From positions 1 through 32,734 of the forward strand of contig CAJTVB010000033.1 in the NCBI GenBank assembly GCA_910579755.1: 32,734 nt of DNA, written 5' to 3'. The position numbers and the translations under genes were made by a program. Of the stretch, positions 6,471 to 16,114 are shown piece by piece. The notes beneath the pieces were generated by a model. That model ran no database searches and was not told the origin of the DNA. It saw only the letters and a list, made by a program, of their open reading frames with translations. The DNA is from an uncultured Acetatifactor sp. (GTDB taxonomy: Bacteria; Bacillota; Clostridia; Lachnospirales; Lachnospiraceae). Numbering within the stretch: position 1 is the stretch's first letter; each line of letters starts with the position of its first letter.

Positions 6471-8725
6471 ATGCAATCAAAAAACAGAAGAAGCAGACTG
6501 CTGTTCTTATTATAGGGGGAGAAATTGTGCTGGCGGCGCTTCTTCTTTTTGCGATAATATGGCTGACAGAGAATGTGCAGACGGGGCTTCTGGCGGCAGC
6601 GATGGTTCTGGTATTTTCCATACTGGTTCATCAATTCAGGAAAAATGCAAGGATTCTCCTGAATCAGGAAAAGGCGGACAAGGACCGGCTTCAGGCGGCG
6701 CTTGCTCAGATTGAGCGGGAGCGGGCCGCCATGGAAAATATTCAGGCAGCTTTGGGCTCCGGCCCCTGGAGTATGGAGTTTGATGAGCGCGGAGAGATCA
6801 TCGCCTGTATCTGGACCGATGTGTTTCGGCATATGCTGGGATATGAGGGGGAAGCGGACTTTCCAAACAGGCTGGATTCCTGGTCGAATTTGCTGCATGA
6901 AGAGGACAAAGCGTATGTGATGAAGGAGTATTGGTACACGGTGAGAGATTACACCGGCGAGAAGACCTATGATGTGAAATATCGTCTTCTCACCAGAAAC
7001 GCAGGGTGGAGATAGTTCCATGCGGCGGGCCGGCTGTCCAGGAGAGAGGATGGTTCTCCGATCACCTTTGTAGGTTTTTTTGTGGATATTGATGATGAGA
7101 AGAGGATGGAGGCGCAGCTGGAAGCGCAGAGAGCGGATCTTGAGGACGCGCTGGCTGCGGCACAGCATGCCAACCGGGCGAAGACTACGTTCCTCAATAA
7201 TATGTCGCATGATATCCGGACGCCTATGAACGCCATTATAGGCTTTACATCGCTTGTCGCCGCGCATATCGACAATACGGAGCAGGTACGGGGCTACCTG
7301 ACAAAGATTGCCACCTCCAGCAATCATCTGCTGAGCCTGATTAATGATGTGCTGGATATGAGCCGCATTGAAAGCGGAAAGGTAAAAATCGAGGAAAAGG
7401 AGTGCTCTCTTCCGGAGATGCTGCATGACCTGAAGACCATTGTACAGGCAGATATCATGTCAAAGCAGCTGGATTTCTATATTGATACGGTGGACGTGGT
7501 AAACGAGAATGTTTTGTGCGACAGGCTCAGACTGAATCAGGTTTTGCTGAATCTGTTGAGCAATGCAATGAAATTCACAAAGCCTGGCGGTATGGTAAGT
7601 GTCCGGATTCTGCAGAAGAGAAATGCGCCGGAGGGCTATGCGGCTTATGAATTTCAGGTGAAGGATACGGGAATCGGAATGAGCCCGGAATTTTTAAAGA
7701 ATGTTTTTGAACCCTTTGAGCGTGAGAGGACAAGTACGGTCAGCGGGATACAGGGAACCGGGCTTGGAATGGCGATTACCAGGAATATTGTGGATATGAT
7801 GGGCGGTACTGTCACCGTGGACAGTGAGGTGGGAAAGGGGACCACGTTTACGGTCTCTCTGCAGTTTAAGACCAGCTCCTGCCCTGTAAGGCAGGAAACG
7901 ATACCTCAGCTGCAGGGGCTTCGGGCGCTTGTGGTTGACGACGATTTTAATACCTGCTCCAGCGTGACCAAGATGCTGGCATCCATCGGCCTGCGCCCGG
8001 ACTGGACCACATCGGGCAAGGAGGCGGTGCTCCGGGTGAAGCTTGCCGGGGAGCAGGAGGACGAGTATGCCGTATATATCATAGACTGGCTCATGCCGGA
8101 TATGAACGGAATCGAGGTGGTGAGGCGGATTCGGGGGATGATCGGAGAGGATACGCCTATTATCGTTCTGATCGCCTATGACTGGTCGGATATTGAGGAG
8201 GAGGCGAGAAAAGCGGGCGTCACGGCTTTCTGCTCCAAGCCCATCTTTTTATCGGAGCTCAGAGAGGTACTGGAGTCGCCGTTTGCGTCCGGCAATCAGG
8301 ATGAGGCTTCGCAGGAGACATTTTCCTTCCAGGGAAAGAAAATTCTTCTGGTGGAGGATAATGAGCTGAACCAGGAAATCGCTGTGGAGATACTTCAGGA
8401 AACCGGATTTGTCATGGACGTTGCGGATGACGGATCCGCCGCGGTAGAACGGATGAGGGAAGCGGAGCCCGGTCAGTATGATCTGATTTTGATGGATATC
8501 CAGATGCCGATTATGGACGGTTATGAAGCCACAAGACAGATTCGGGCGCTGGAGGATCCGGATATTGCCGGTATTCCGATTATTGCCATGACAGCCAATG
8601 CCTTTGAGGAAGATAAAAAAACGGCGTTGGAAGCCGGAATGAACGGTCATATTGCAAAACCAATTGATGTTCCTGTATTGCTGGAGCTATTGTGGGAGAT
8701 CGTAAAACCCACAGCAGTAAATTGA
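6471..8725 (+). pseudogene. Hybrid histidine kinase (PAS-HisKA-HATPase-REC-REC), broken twice
   Basis: A membrane sensor kinase of about 750 residues. Order: two N-terminal membrane helices, a coiled-coil linker, a PAS-like domain (LGSGPWSMEFDERGEI to FVGFFVDIDDEKR), HisKA with phospho-His in NNMSHDIRTPMN (codon at 7208), ATPase boxes RLNQVLLNLLSNAMKFT, VKDTGIGMS and GTGLGMAI, a receiver with YIIDWLMPDMNG, and a second receiver with LILMDIQMPIMDG. Two lesions are visible. A good RBS and ATG (6471) read into an A6 run and stop at once; one extra A would join the main frame. The PAS domain is cut by TAG at 7013-7015 where TGG (Trp before FHAAG) is expected. Internal starts (GTG 6527, GTG 7082) could give fragments, the second keeping the kinase core without the sensor. 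Confidence 0.85.
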
Positions 8726-8731
8726 GACGGT

Positions 8732-8759
8732 AAACCGCCCCGTATGTGCGGGGCGGTTT
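8732..8759. terminator. Bidirectional terminator between convergent genes
   Basis: A perfect 11-bp GC-rich inverted repeat (8732-8742 with 8749-8759, loop TATGTG) starts with AAA and ends with TTT, so it can act in both directions. It lies between the kinase stop (8725) and the lipoprotein stop (8779). Confidence 0.85.
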
Positions 8760-8778
8760 GTGCAATGGGGAAGAAGCA

Positions 8779-10113
8779 TTACCATTCTTTCTTAAGCTCC
8801 ATATTCCAGTCTGCGGCAAAGGGGCCGGCGGCAAGAGATTCCATGCTGCTTATCAGTGCTGCACGCTCTGCGGCGCTGCTTTCGGAATCATCCAGGGATT
8901 CTTCTGCCCAATAGGAATAACCATAGAGATAGCTCTGGTTAAAGTCCGCCCAAGAGTCAAAAAGCTCCTGGGATTTTACTGCGGCCTCCAGCATTTTGTC
9001 CATGGCTTCCTCATAGGTGCAATAGCCGGCCGCATAGCCAAAGCTCATAATGGTTCCTGCCCGGCTTAGATCCCAGGCTGCGATGGCGCTGTCTCCATAA
9101 GCGCACCATGCGTCATAAGCTGCCAGGAGACTGATATACGTGCCTTCCTCCAGGTTCTGTTCCTTCAGCTTGGCGTCAAAGGCATCACGATCCGGCTCAT
9201 TGGTTCCGCCGTATTGGCTTAAGAACTCCAAAGCGTCCGGGTTATGGAGTCCGGTTATCAGCTGGTCTGCCATTTCCATCAGGTCGGCGGCATTCTCCAC
9301 ACCCCAGCTGTCCGACAGGCTCTGACGGGCCTGGGATGCAAGGGCCTCAAGCTGGGCTTCATCTGCGCCCATATCCTGCAGCGCTTTAATGGTTTCGCGG
9401 ATGTTGGCTCCGTTCATGCTATCCAGAACCGCGGTCATACCGTTGATAAAGTCTGTGGTTCCTTTCTGCCCTGACGCACCGTCCAGAATCTCCAGGGAGA
9501 TGATCTGTATGGCTTCCTCCACATCATCGCTGTTTCCAATGATTACTACGGAAAAATAACTGTCTGCAGATTCCACATAATATCCGTAGGCCTGCCCTTT
9601 GCTTGCTCCGCTTCTGGCTACGCCTTCCCGGGCCAGACACCGCTCGGCGCCCTCTGTGGAGGGTGCGTCCGTATCCTCCCAGCTCACCGTCACACCGGAA
9701 CCGCTTAAGATCATGTTTGTTATATGATCCGCATAATCCTCCAGACTTTCCATATCACCCGGATTTCCCGGAACATTTGCCTTGGAGCTTCCCAGAGAAA
9801 CGCCGGAAAACCCTGTCCGATCAGATCCGCCCTCCAATCCCATCATGGCAGCTCCTGGCAGCTCCATGTCCGTCTGTGTGAGACTCTCCAGCAGAATTAC
9901 CTTATATGTGCCGTCTGAGGAAATATATTCCTGGGAAGCCGGAAGATTCTCTGCTTTCTGGGACTCTTTCTGAGATTCCTCCTGGGTCCCCTCCTGAGCT
10001 GTGTTTCCGGCGGTGCTGCCGGGTATTGTCTCCGGCGCTTTTTCAGGAGCTCCGCAGGATGTAAGCATCAGTCCCATAGCCATTGTCAGTGATAAAAGGT
10101 TTCTTTTTTTCAT
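8779..10113 (-). CDS. Putative lipoprotein with C-terminal DUF1266 domain
   Basis: A 444-aa lipoprotein with signal peptide MKKRNLLSL and lipobox LTSC (Cys20), so it is anchored on the outer face of the membrane. A Glu/Gln/Ser-rich linker (residues 25-58) is followed by a domain of about 150 aa I cannot assign. The C-terminal part (about 330-425, AAYDAWCAYGDSAIAAWDLSR, FGYAAGYCTYEEAMDKM, FDSWADFNQSYLYGYSYW) resembles DUF1266, whose function is unknown. The start has AAGGAG about 10 bases upstream and its own promoter. It is a single gene, converging on the broken kinase. A surface-exposed DUF1266 protein is unusual to me, as the domain is often seen in cytosolic proteins. Confidence 0.72.
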   Translation of the reverse strand: MKKRNLLSLTMAMGLMLTSCGAPEKAPETIPGSTAGNTAQEGTQEESQKESQKAENLPASQEYISSDGTYKVILLESLTQTDMELPGAAMMGLEGGSDRTGFSGVSLGSSKANVPGNPGDMESLEDYADHITNMILSGSGVTVSWEDTDAPSTEGAERCLAREGVARSGASKGQAYGYYVESADSYFSVVIIGNSDDVEEAIQIISLEILDGASGQKGTTDFINGMTAVLDSMNGANIRETIKALQDMGADEAQLEALASQARQSLSDSWGVENAADLMEMADQLITGLHNPDALEFLSQYGGTNEPDRDAFDAKLKEQNLEEGTYISLLAAYDAWCAYGDSAIAAWDLSRAGTIMSFGYAAGYCTYEEAMDKMLEAAVKSQELFDSWADFNQSYLYGYSYWAEESLDDSESSAAERAALISSMESLAAGPFAADWNMELKKEW

Positions 10114-10189
10114 GATATTTTTACTCCTTCATTCTTTTTGTTCCGGTTCCGGCTATGCTGGGGCATCTTTCGAAAAAGGCCTGCACAAC

Positions 10190-10259
10190 GGTTCTGCCGG
10201 TCCCGGAAGCGTGATTAAAAAGGCAGAACCATTATAGCATAATCAATGTTGAGAGTGAA
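10190..10259 (-). promoter_or_regulatory. Promoter and 5'-leader inverted repeat of the DUF1266 lipoprotein gene
   Basis: Extended -10 TGCTATAAT (hexamer 10231-10236) and -35 TTCACT (10254-10259), 17-bp spacing, on the minus strand. A perfect 9-bp inverted repeat, GGTTCTGCC at 10190-10198 and GGCAGAACC at 10222-10230, begins directly next to the -10, so one arm covers the expected transcription start and the other lies in the roughly 110-nt leader. It may be an operator pair or a leader hairpin. Confidence 0.6.
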
Positions 10260-10505
10260 AGATAAATATTTCATATTTTTTATCAGGGCAAGGAGTGCCC
10301 TGTCCGGCTGTTCAGTACCACATGAACCTTATTGGAGAAGGATTTTTTAGCAGAAAATAGAATGGAGATTGATTCCGGAGAAATGAAATTGTTAATCGAC
10401 AATACGGTATAGTGAAGAGCACTCTCGGAAATTCAATAATATTGTTTACAAGAGCCGGGTTAAGAAGAATAATCCCGATGAGGAATGAGGGGGTGGTGAT
10501 ACATA
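10260..10505. other. Intergenic region with one short palindrome
   Basis: No gene is visible. The only clear structure is a perfect 7-bp hairpin at 10284-10302 (CAGGGCA, loop AGGAG, TGCCCTG) without a T-run on either side. The last 20 bases hold a weak RBS-like GGTGAT for the broken gene starting at 10506. Confidence 0.5.
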
Positions 10506-10735
10506 ATGGCTGAGAACAAGAATACAAAATTGCAGATCCGGAACAGCATTGTGGATTTCCTTGTATTTACAAAAGATGCCCATGAGGACGGTATTGAAGT
10601 CCGTGTGCAGGATCACGATGTATCTGGACTATGCCACAAGGCAGGCCAGACGACATATCCCGATGACAATGGCAGATTGGGCTTCTAAACTGGATGCTTT
10701 TCTGCAAGTTAATGATGCAGAAATCTGCTCTGCTG
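10506..10735 (+). pseudogene. Remnant of a RhuM-family gene with large internal deletion
   Basis: The first 39 codons (NSIVDFLVFTKDAHEDGIEVRV) resemble the start of RhuM/virulence-type proteins, and the frame should continue into a DNA-binding region. Instead the sequence jumps, one frame over, to the C-terminal signature of the same family (LDYATRQARRHIPMTMADWA followed by LDAFLQVNDAEI). About 230 of the usual roughly 330 residues are missing. RhuM proteins are common on genomic islands and of unclear role. The gene is certainly non-functional as a whole. Confidence 0.65.
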
Positions 10736-11011
10736 GATGCGGTGACAGGTGCATACATCCCATCGGGGTACCTGCCGGTAGTCCTTCCAAAGGATATGGA
10801 AACTGTAGAAACCCACTGTGAGGACGTGGCCACAGATATAGAACCATATCAGGACGAGGATGGGCATGTGTATGGCCTTGGCTATGGGCTGGAGGCTTTC
10901 TGATGAAATCGCTGCCAGGAGGCGGGCGCGGAGGACCGCGATGGTCAGCGGATTCTTGACATACTGCCCATGGATTTGTACAATAAGATTCAGTGGATGC
11001 GCGGAACATGA
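10724..11011 (+). pseudogene. Unrecognised gene remnant, interrupted by TGA TGA
   Basis: One frame reads KSALLDAVTGAYIP, then LPKDMETVETHCEDVATDIE and DEDGHVYGLGYGLEAF, meets tandem stops at 10901-10906, and continues in the same frame with DRDGQRILDILPMDLYNKIQ and WMRGT to a stop at about 11011. The acidic, protein-like composition on both sides of the stops suggests a decayed real gene rather than chance. I do not recognise the family. It follows the RhuM remnant directly and may be part of the same lost island. Confidence 0.4.
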
Positions 11012-11079
11012 GCCGCATCTGCGTTTCCTGGGCTTTAGGGAGGCGTATCTTTGGAGTTGAAAAAAGGAGGGCTGTCGAA

Positions 11080-11694
11080 ATGGAAAAGGATAAAATGCTG
11101 TCAGACCGGTTATATGACCCCACAGACGATGAATTGACAAAACGGAGGATCAAAGCAAGAAAGCTGGCTCGCAGGTATAACAATATGGATGAGGACCAGT
11201 GGGAGGAAATGCAGGCGATCCTTTCAGAGCTAGTGCCAAACAGGGGGGCAGATACCTTTTTTCAGGCGCCGGTCTATTTTGACTACGGATGCTTTGTATC
11301 CTTTGGGAAGAGATGCTCCGCCAACTTTAATTTCACCGTATTGGATTGTGCTTCCATTACAATCGGAGACAACGTAATGTTCGGCCCTAATTGCACATTG
11401 GCGGCTCCGATGCATCCGCTCTGTCCGCAGGAGAGAAATGCCAGAGAAAGAGAAAACGGCGAATTATATAACCTTGAGTATGCCAAACCCATAAAAATTG
11501 GCAGTGACTGCTGGCTGGCCTCCAATGTGACGGTATGCGGCGGGGTGACCATAGGGGAAGGCTGTGTGATCGGTGCCGGAAGTGTGGTTACGAGAGATAT
11601 ACCGGCCCATTCGCTGGCGGCAGGAAATCCGTGCAGGGTAATCCGGCAGATTACGGATGCGGATCTGATGGAAGGTCAGTGTTCAGATCAATGA
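11080..11694 (+). CDS. Sugar O-acetyltransferase (maltose/galactoside acetyltransferase type)
   Basis: A 204-aa left-handed beta-helix (hexapeptide repeat) enzyme of the Maa/LacA/NodL type. It transfers acetyl from acetyl-CoA to a sugar hydroxyl in the cytosol. The N-terminal Maa-type helix (MLSDRLYDPTDDELTKRRIKAR) is followed by hexapeptide coils (ITIGDNVMFGPNCTL; IKIGSDCWLASNVTVCGGVTI), the loop AAPMHPLCP with likely catalytic His112, and the C-terminal cap AGNPCRVIR. The start has AGGAGG nine bases upstream. It converges on the AraC gene, six bases apart, so its link to the glycan locus is suggested by position only. Confidence 0.88.
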   Translation: MEKDKMLSDRLYDPTDDELTKRRIKARKLARRYNNMDEDQWEEMQAILSELVPNRGADTFFQAPVYFDYGCFVSFGKRCSANFNFTVLDCASITIGDNVMFGPNCTLAAPMHPLCPQERNARERENGELYNLEYAKPIKIGSDCWLASNVTVCGGVTIGEGCVIGAGSVVTRDIPAHSLAAGNPCRVIRQITDADLMEGQCSDQ

Positions 11695-11700
11695 AAGGGG

Positions 11701-12516
11701 TTATGGTGTATTGTCCGTGGTGCTTGGCTGTTGCTGATACAAAATACGGTACTGCCTGGGAGTCATGCCTGTCATTTTTTTGAACTGTCTCATGAAATGA
11801 CATTCGTTCTCATAGCCGCAAAATGCTGCCAGTGAATGAATGGACATTTCTGTGGTGCGCAGGTAAAACTTTGCGTGTTTGATTCGCGCTTCAATGACAT
11901 CCTGCATACAGGAGTGTCCGAAGAAAAACTTATATAAATGATGGAAATGGGATGTGCTTATATGAATCTGGTCCGCCAATTCATGTACATCCCATTTTTT
12001 GTTAGGCGCATTCAGTATTTTTGTACGCAGCTCGTTCATCGGATAATAGTATTTATTACTGCTGTTGGGGTCAGGAGCAGTATGGTATTGTGACGCCAGA
12101 GAGTAAAGCAGGGTGTGCATCAGCGAATCGAGGACATTTTCCTGATAGATATGGGAGGAGAGTTTTTCAATCACCACCAAACGGCTATAATCCGTAAGAG
12201 TTCCCATATAATGCAGTGAAAATGGAATATCGAGGGGAAGAGATAGTCTCTGCAGAAGGTCGGCATCCTCCCCATGCAGCTCAAAATGAATCCAATCGTC
12301 ATTATAATGAGGCATTCTGCATCCATAATGGATATAGGAATGTTTGTCGTAGATTATAACAGTATTGGGCGGTGTATCCAGAAGCTTACCGTTTTGCTCA
12401 AAGTATGCTTCTGTTTTCACCAAAAGCAACGTATAATCATCATTTCCCATGGAGTTGCAGGTATCTAGTGCGACCATGTGTTTGGAATCATATCCGCATC
12501 TGTTCACCGTTATCAT
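11701..12516 (-). CDS. AraC-family transcriptional regulator
   Basis: A 271-aa protein with an N-terminal cupin-like sensing half (residues 1-165) and a C-terminal AraC double helix-turn-helix (WDVHELADQIHISTSHFHHL; SIHSLAAFCGYENECHFMRQ, then FKKMTGMTPRQYR). Such two-domain proteins usually activate sugar or polysaccharide genes on binding a carbohydrate. It is divergently placed from the polysaccharide-lyase-like gene with a 153-bp shared upstream region, the classic arrangement for a local activator. The RBS GGGAG lies nine bases before ATG. The ligand is not predictable. Confidence 0.9.
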   Translation of the reverse strand: MITVNRCGYDSKHMVALDTCNSMGNDDYTLLLVKTEAYFEQNGKLLDTPPNTVIIYDKHSYIHYGCRMPHYNDDWIHFELHGEDADLLQRLSLPLDIPFSLHYMGTLTDYSRLVVIEKLSSHIYQENVLDSLMHTLLYSLASQYHTAPDPNSSNKYYYPMNELRTKILNAPNKKWDVHELADQIHISTSHFHHLYKFFFGHSCMQDVIEARIKHAKFYLRTTEMSIHSLAAFCGYENECHFMRQFKKMTGMTPRQYRILYQQQPSTTDNTP

Positions 12517-12669
12517 CTGCGTAGTCTCCCTTTACAGAAAAAGTCAGTTTATTACATTTTAGAGAATTGTTTTGCATGTGTCAAGCTGTTAAGCTTATGT
12601 GGTAGTGACAGTAAGATGGTTAAAAGGCATTCCTGAAAGTCTTGAAATTTATGTATAAAGGAGAGGATC

Positions 12670-15600
12670 ATGTTGAAAAAAAGAATTGATTTACTGAAAA
12701 GCTGGAGGCAGGAAAGAGATGAGGAAGGAATCTCCTTTTGCTTCCCTGCGGAGAGCGGAGCAGGTATCAGGCCTTACGGGTTTGACACGGTGAACGACGC
12801 AGCAGAAGATGTGATGCGCTGGTACGGACTGCGGCTTGGAGTGGAAACGGCATGGGTAAATGGAGAGATAACGGTCACAGCAGAGTTTTATTATGGGCAG
12901 AAATTGTCCTATAGCCTTCATTTTGCCGAGACTGGACGCCATGACTGTGAAATCTGCCTGAAAGATTTCCCTGTAGAGGAGGCGCAGGCAAATATCTGGA
13001 GGAATCTTACTGCTATACGGATATGCGGTGCAGCACAGGTTTATCGGGCAGAGCTTGTCAGGGGAAATGGACTGTATGTGGAGAGCGATGTATTGGGTAA
13101 GGCCGGAGATATCGGCGAGAGGGTGGTTTATCGGGTAAAAGTACATAATTGTCTGGAAAAATCGGTTTCAGTGCGTTCATTTCAGCTGTTTGAGGGCTGG
13201 GAATCCATGCCTGCGCAAATTTCTCCGGCAGATTTCAGACTGGAGCCGGAAGGGGCACAGGAGGTGGAAGTGTCCGTGCAGGTGCATGACTATATGCCTG
13301 CAGGTGCCCATGAAAAGACAAAGGTTCGTTTTGTCCCTGAGGGCAATTCCGCACAGGCTGCGGAAGCCGTGTTTATGACGTTAAGACGTCTGGAGCACCC
13401 CTATATCTATCATACTGCTGAAAAATGGCAGGAGGTAAAAGAGAACATTGAGAAATATGATGTGTTCAAACCGGAATATGAAAGGATCAGGAAAGATGCG
13501 GACGTCTGGGAAGTGCCGCCGATAGTTCCTTTTGGAGAACGGGATTACTGCTATGATACCAGACAGGAGCATTATATCATGTCCTGTGCCTATATGTATG
13601 CGATTACCGGTGAAAGCTGTTATGCAGAGAAAATATATGATTTTTTTCAAAGCTTTATGAATAAGGATATTGGCTATCCTGTAAGAAAGAAAGGCTGCAG
13701 TCAAAGCTATGTGCAGGAAGGGCACTTTTTCCAGCATCTTGCACTGGCATATGATATGACATACAATTCGCCTCTTTGGTCTGCACAGGACAGGCAGGGG
13801 GTAGAGACATGCTTCAGAATATACATGGATATCCTTGCCAGGCATATCGACAGCGGACATATCAGCAATTGGACGCTCTCCGAGCTGACAGGTGCGGTAT
13901 ACTGTGCAATGGTACTTCAGGACTTTGAACGGATGGAAAGGTTTTTGGAAGGCCCCTCAGGAAGCTTTGAACAGCTGTGTCATGGAGCATTCAGCGATGG
14001 ATGGTGGTATGAGTGTTCGATTGGCTACAATATTTGGGTGTCATCTATGTATCTTCACACTGCACATGCCTTGCTTCCTTTTGGAATCAATATTTTTCAC
14101 AGGCAATTTCCGCTTTCCTACGGTAAAGAAGTGGACAGCATTTATGGCTGTGCAAAAAGGGAGATACGGCATGGAATGTATGATGAAAAATGGGGTGGTA
14201 TGCAGAAAAGCTATATCTGTATCAAGGATTTATTTGATGCAGTGCTTCCCTTTCTGGACTATAGAGGGGTGATGGCCGGTGTCAATGATTCGGCAGAAAA
14301 GAAAATCTCCGGTGTGCATTTTGGTTCTACATTTGACCTTGCGTATACACATTATCAGGATCCGGCATATATACCGGTTATTCGGCTTTTTGAAACCGTG
14401 GATCCTATATTCGGCCATGCGGAGCTTCCTGAGACAGAGCAAACTCTCGGAACGGAAAATGCCTTCTCGGATAATATCGGAATTATGGTTTTGAGAAGCC
14501 GGAAAGAGGGCAGGACACCGGGAGAACAGATACAGGCTATGCTCAGATATGGATCCCATGGTTTTGCTCATGGGCATTTTGACAGGACAGAACTGCTGTC
14601 CGTGATGCGCTATGGGAGGAGCTTCTACAATCCTGAGAGTATATGGTGGGGATATGCGCATTTTATGTATAAATTCTACGTCCAGAATTCAAATACCAAG
14701 AATATGGTAGTGGTGGATGGGAAAATGCAGATACCCGCAGATGCCCAGAGGGTTTTATTCTACTCAGGCACAAGTTTCCAGGCCGGTGCGGTCAGAACAA
14801 GCAGCAGGTGGGGATTTCCCCCTTTTGGCGGCATGATATATGATAATGGAGATTCGCTGGTGCAGCGGTGTGAGAGAAATGCCAGTGATCTTTCCTGCTA
14901 TGATGCCGCGGAGTATGGAGAGATAACTGAAGCCACAGAAAAGATCTGCCAGACTCGGGTAATGGTGGTGCTTGATGACTGTATTGTGCTCTTTGACTGT
15001 ATGGAAGGTGAAACGGAACATCTGTATGAGAGCCTTATGGAAATTAAGGGCTTCCGGGAATTGGTTCCTGTGAATGAAAAAGGGAGTATTGAAGCAACAC
15101 ATCACACCGGCAGGAAATCTGATAATCCGAAATCCGATACCCAGTTTATTACTGACTGCTGTTGGTACCAGGCAGAAGGAGAGACCGTTGCCAGATTTGA
15201 GACCCGTTTTGGGGATGGTGCGGACAATCGTGGGAATCGCGGGGAATATAATGAACCTGGCAGTCTGAACCTGGATATCTATACCGCATGGCCGTTGAAG
15301 ACACAACAGATGCATGGCTTGGAGGCAGAGGACTTGGGGGTCAGAGTACCATATGATATGCGTGTCCTTGCAGACGGGGAATGCAGGATGGAATATTCTG
15401 CAAATGCATGGCTGCTTGGTGCAAGGGAATTGGATATTGCGGTGGAGCCGGAATGCAGGACCCTAACATTGGAAATCTTTAATAAGCCCATTTATTCGGA
15501 GCAGAATTATCCTTATGCAGGCCCGCAGGGATTATTCCTCGGGGATTCTTATGTGGAGCTGGAGGATGGAAGCAAAGTAGCGATTTTGGGCCTTTCTGTA

Positions 15601-16050
15601 CAACGGGTCAATATTGATGAAGGCTGTGGCATAGGCAGAGATTATCAAAATGGAAGAGTGTTAATAGAGGGAATTGAGTATTTGGATGCTATTCCCATCA
15701 GTCCGATAGACCACGATAAAAAGGCATATATAACGATAGATCTTTCAGGGCTCAGGGCAATCCGGTTCCATGGTATTGTAGGTGCGGATAATTTCCCGGG
15801 TCCGGAGGAAGAACGCCGCAGGCATTACGCGGTGGGCCAGACAGCCCGGGAGGGCAGGTTCATAACTGTAATCGAACCCTATGAAGGAACAGGAAAGATT
15901 GCGTCGGTTGAAGGTATCAGCGACGAAAAGGTAAAAATTTGGTATACAGACGGTTCCTGGCAGGAAATTACAGCGGAGACAATTAAGGAGATTCCATATG
16001 TGACAGTGGATACTGATCGGATCGGTCAGCGGCAGCATGAGCATTCTTAA
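12670..16050 (+). CDS. Heparinase II/III-like polysaccharide lyase, probably cytoplasmic
   Basis: At 1126 aa this is much larger than single-domain family members. A beta-rich N-terminal region (1-240) is followed by an alpha/alpha toroid (about 250-560, with YHTAEKWQEVKENIEKYDVF, NWTLSELTGA near residue 400 and DGWWYECSIGYNIW near 445). The heparinase II/III beta-sandwich signature follows (YGSHGFAHGHFDRTELL, about 628-640, with the expected His residues). A large beta-rich C-terminal part ends after residue 1100. Such enzymes cleave uronic-acid polysaccharides or oligosaccharides by beta-elimination; Asn, Tyr and His of the usual catalytic set appear present. There is no signal peptide, so it probably acts on imported oligosaccharides. 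The RBS is AAGGAGAGG. The substrate (glycosaminoglycan, alginate or plant/algal uronan) cannot be decided. Confidence 0.75.
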   Translation: MLKKRIDLLKSWRQERDEEGISFCFPAESGAGIRPYGFDTVNDAAEDVMRWYGLRLGVETAWVNGEITVTAEFYYGQKLSYSLHFAETGRHDCEICLKDFPVEEAQANIWRNLTAIRICGAAQVYRAELVRGNGLYVESDVLGKAGDIGERVVYRVKVHNCLEKSVSVRSFQLFEGWESMPAQISPADFRLEPEGAQEVEVSVQVHDYMPAGAHEKTKVRFVPEGNSAQAAEAVFMTLRRLEHPYIYHTAEKWQEVKENIEKYDVFKPEYERIRKDADVWEVPPIVPFGERDYCYDTRQEHYIMSCAYMYAITGESCYAEKIYDFFQSFMNKDIGYPVRKKGCSQSYVQEGHFFQHLALAYDMTYNSPLWSAQDRQGVETCFRIYMDILARHIDSGHISNWTLSELTGAVYCAMVLQDFERMERFLEGPSGSFEQLCHGAFSDGWWYECSIGYNIWVSSMYLHTAHALLPFGINIFHRQFPLSYGKEVDSIYGCAKREIRHGMYDEKWGGMQKSYICIKDLFDAVLPFLDYRGVMAGVNDSAEKKISGVHFGSTFDLAYTHYQDPAYIPVIRLFETVDPIFGHAELPETEQTLGTENAFSDNIGIMVLRSRKEGRTPGEQIQAMLRYGSHGFAHGHFDRTELLSVMRYGRSFYNPESIWWGYAHFMYKFYVQNSNTKNMVVVDGKMQIPADAQRVLFYSGTSFQAGAVRTSSRWGFPPFGGMIYDNGDSLVQRCERNASDLSCYDAAEYGEITEATEKICQTRVMVVLDDCIVLFDCMEGETEHLYESLMEIKGFRELVPVNEKGSIEATHHTGRKSDNPKSDTQFITDCCWYQAEGETVARFETRFGDGADNRGNRGEYNEPGSLNLDIYTAWPLKTQQMHGLEAEDLGVRVPYDMRVLADGECRMEYSANAWLLGARELDIAVEPECRTLTLEIFNKPIYSEQNYPYAGPQGLFLGDSYVELEDGSKVAILGLSVQRVNIDEGCGIGRDYQNGRVLIEGIEYLDAIPISPIDHDKKAYITIDLSGLRAIRFHGIVGADNFPGPEEERRRHYAVGQTAREGRFITVIEPYEGTGKIASVEGISDEKVKIWYTDGSWQEITAETIKEIPYVTVDTDRIGQRQHEHS

Positions 16051-16114
16051 TCTATTTGTTTTTTTCTGCGGAGTTTGTCATGGTGCCGAACGGAAAGAGA
16101 CTTTCGTTACCTTA

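Noticed and set aside
6440..7426. 328-codon minus-strand ORF across the kinase start
   Set aside because: Antisense to clearly recognisable kinase coding sequence; no RBS; His/Arg/Ile-rich shadow composition.
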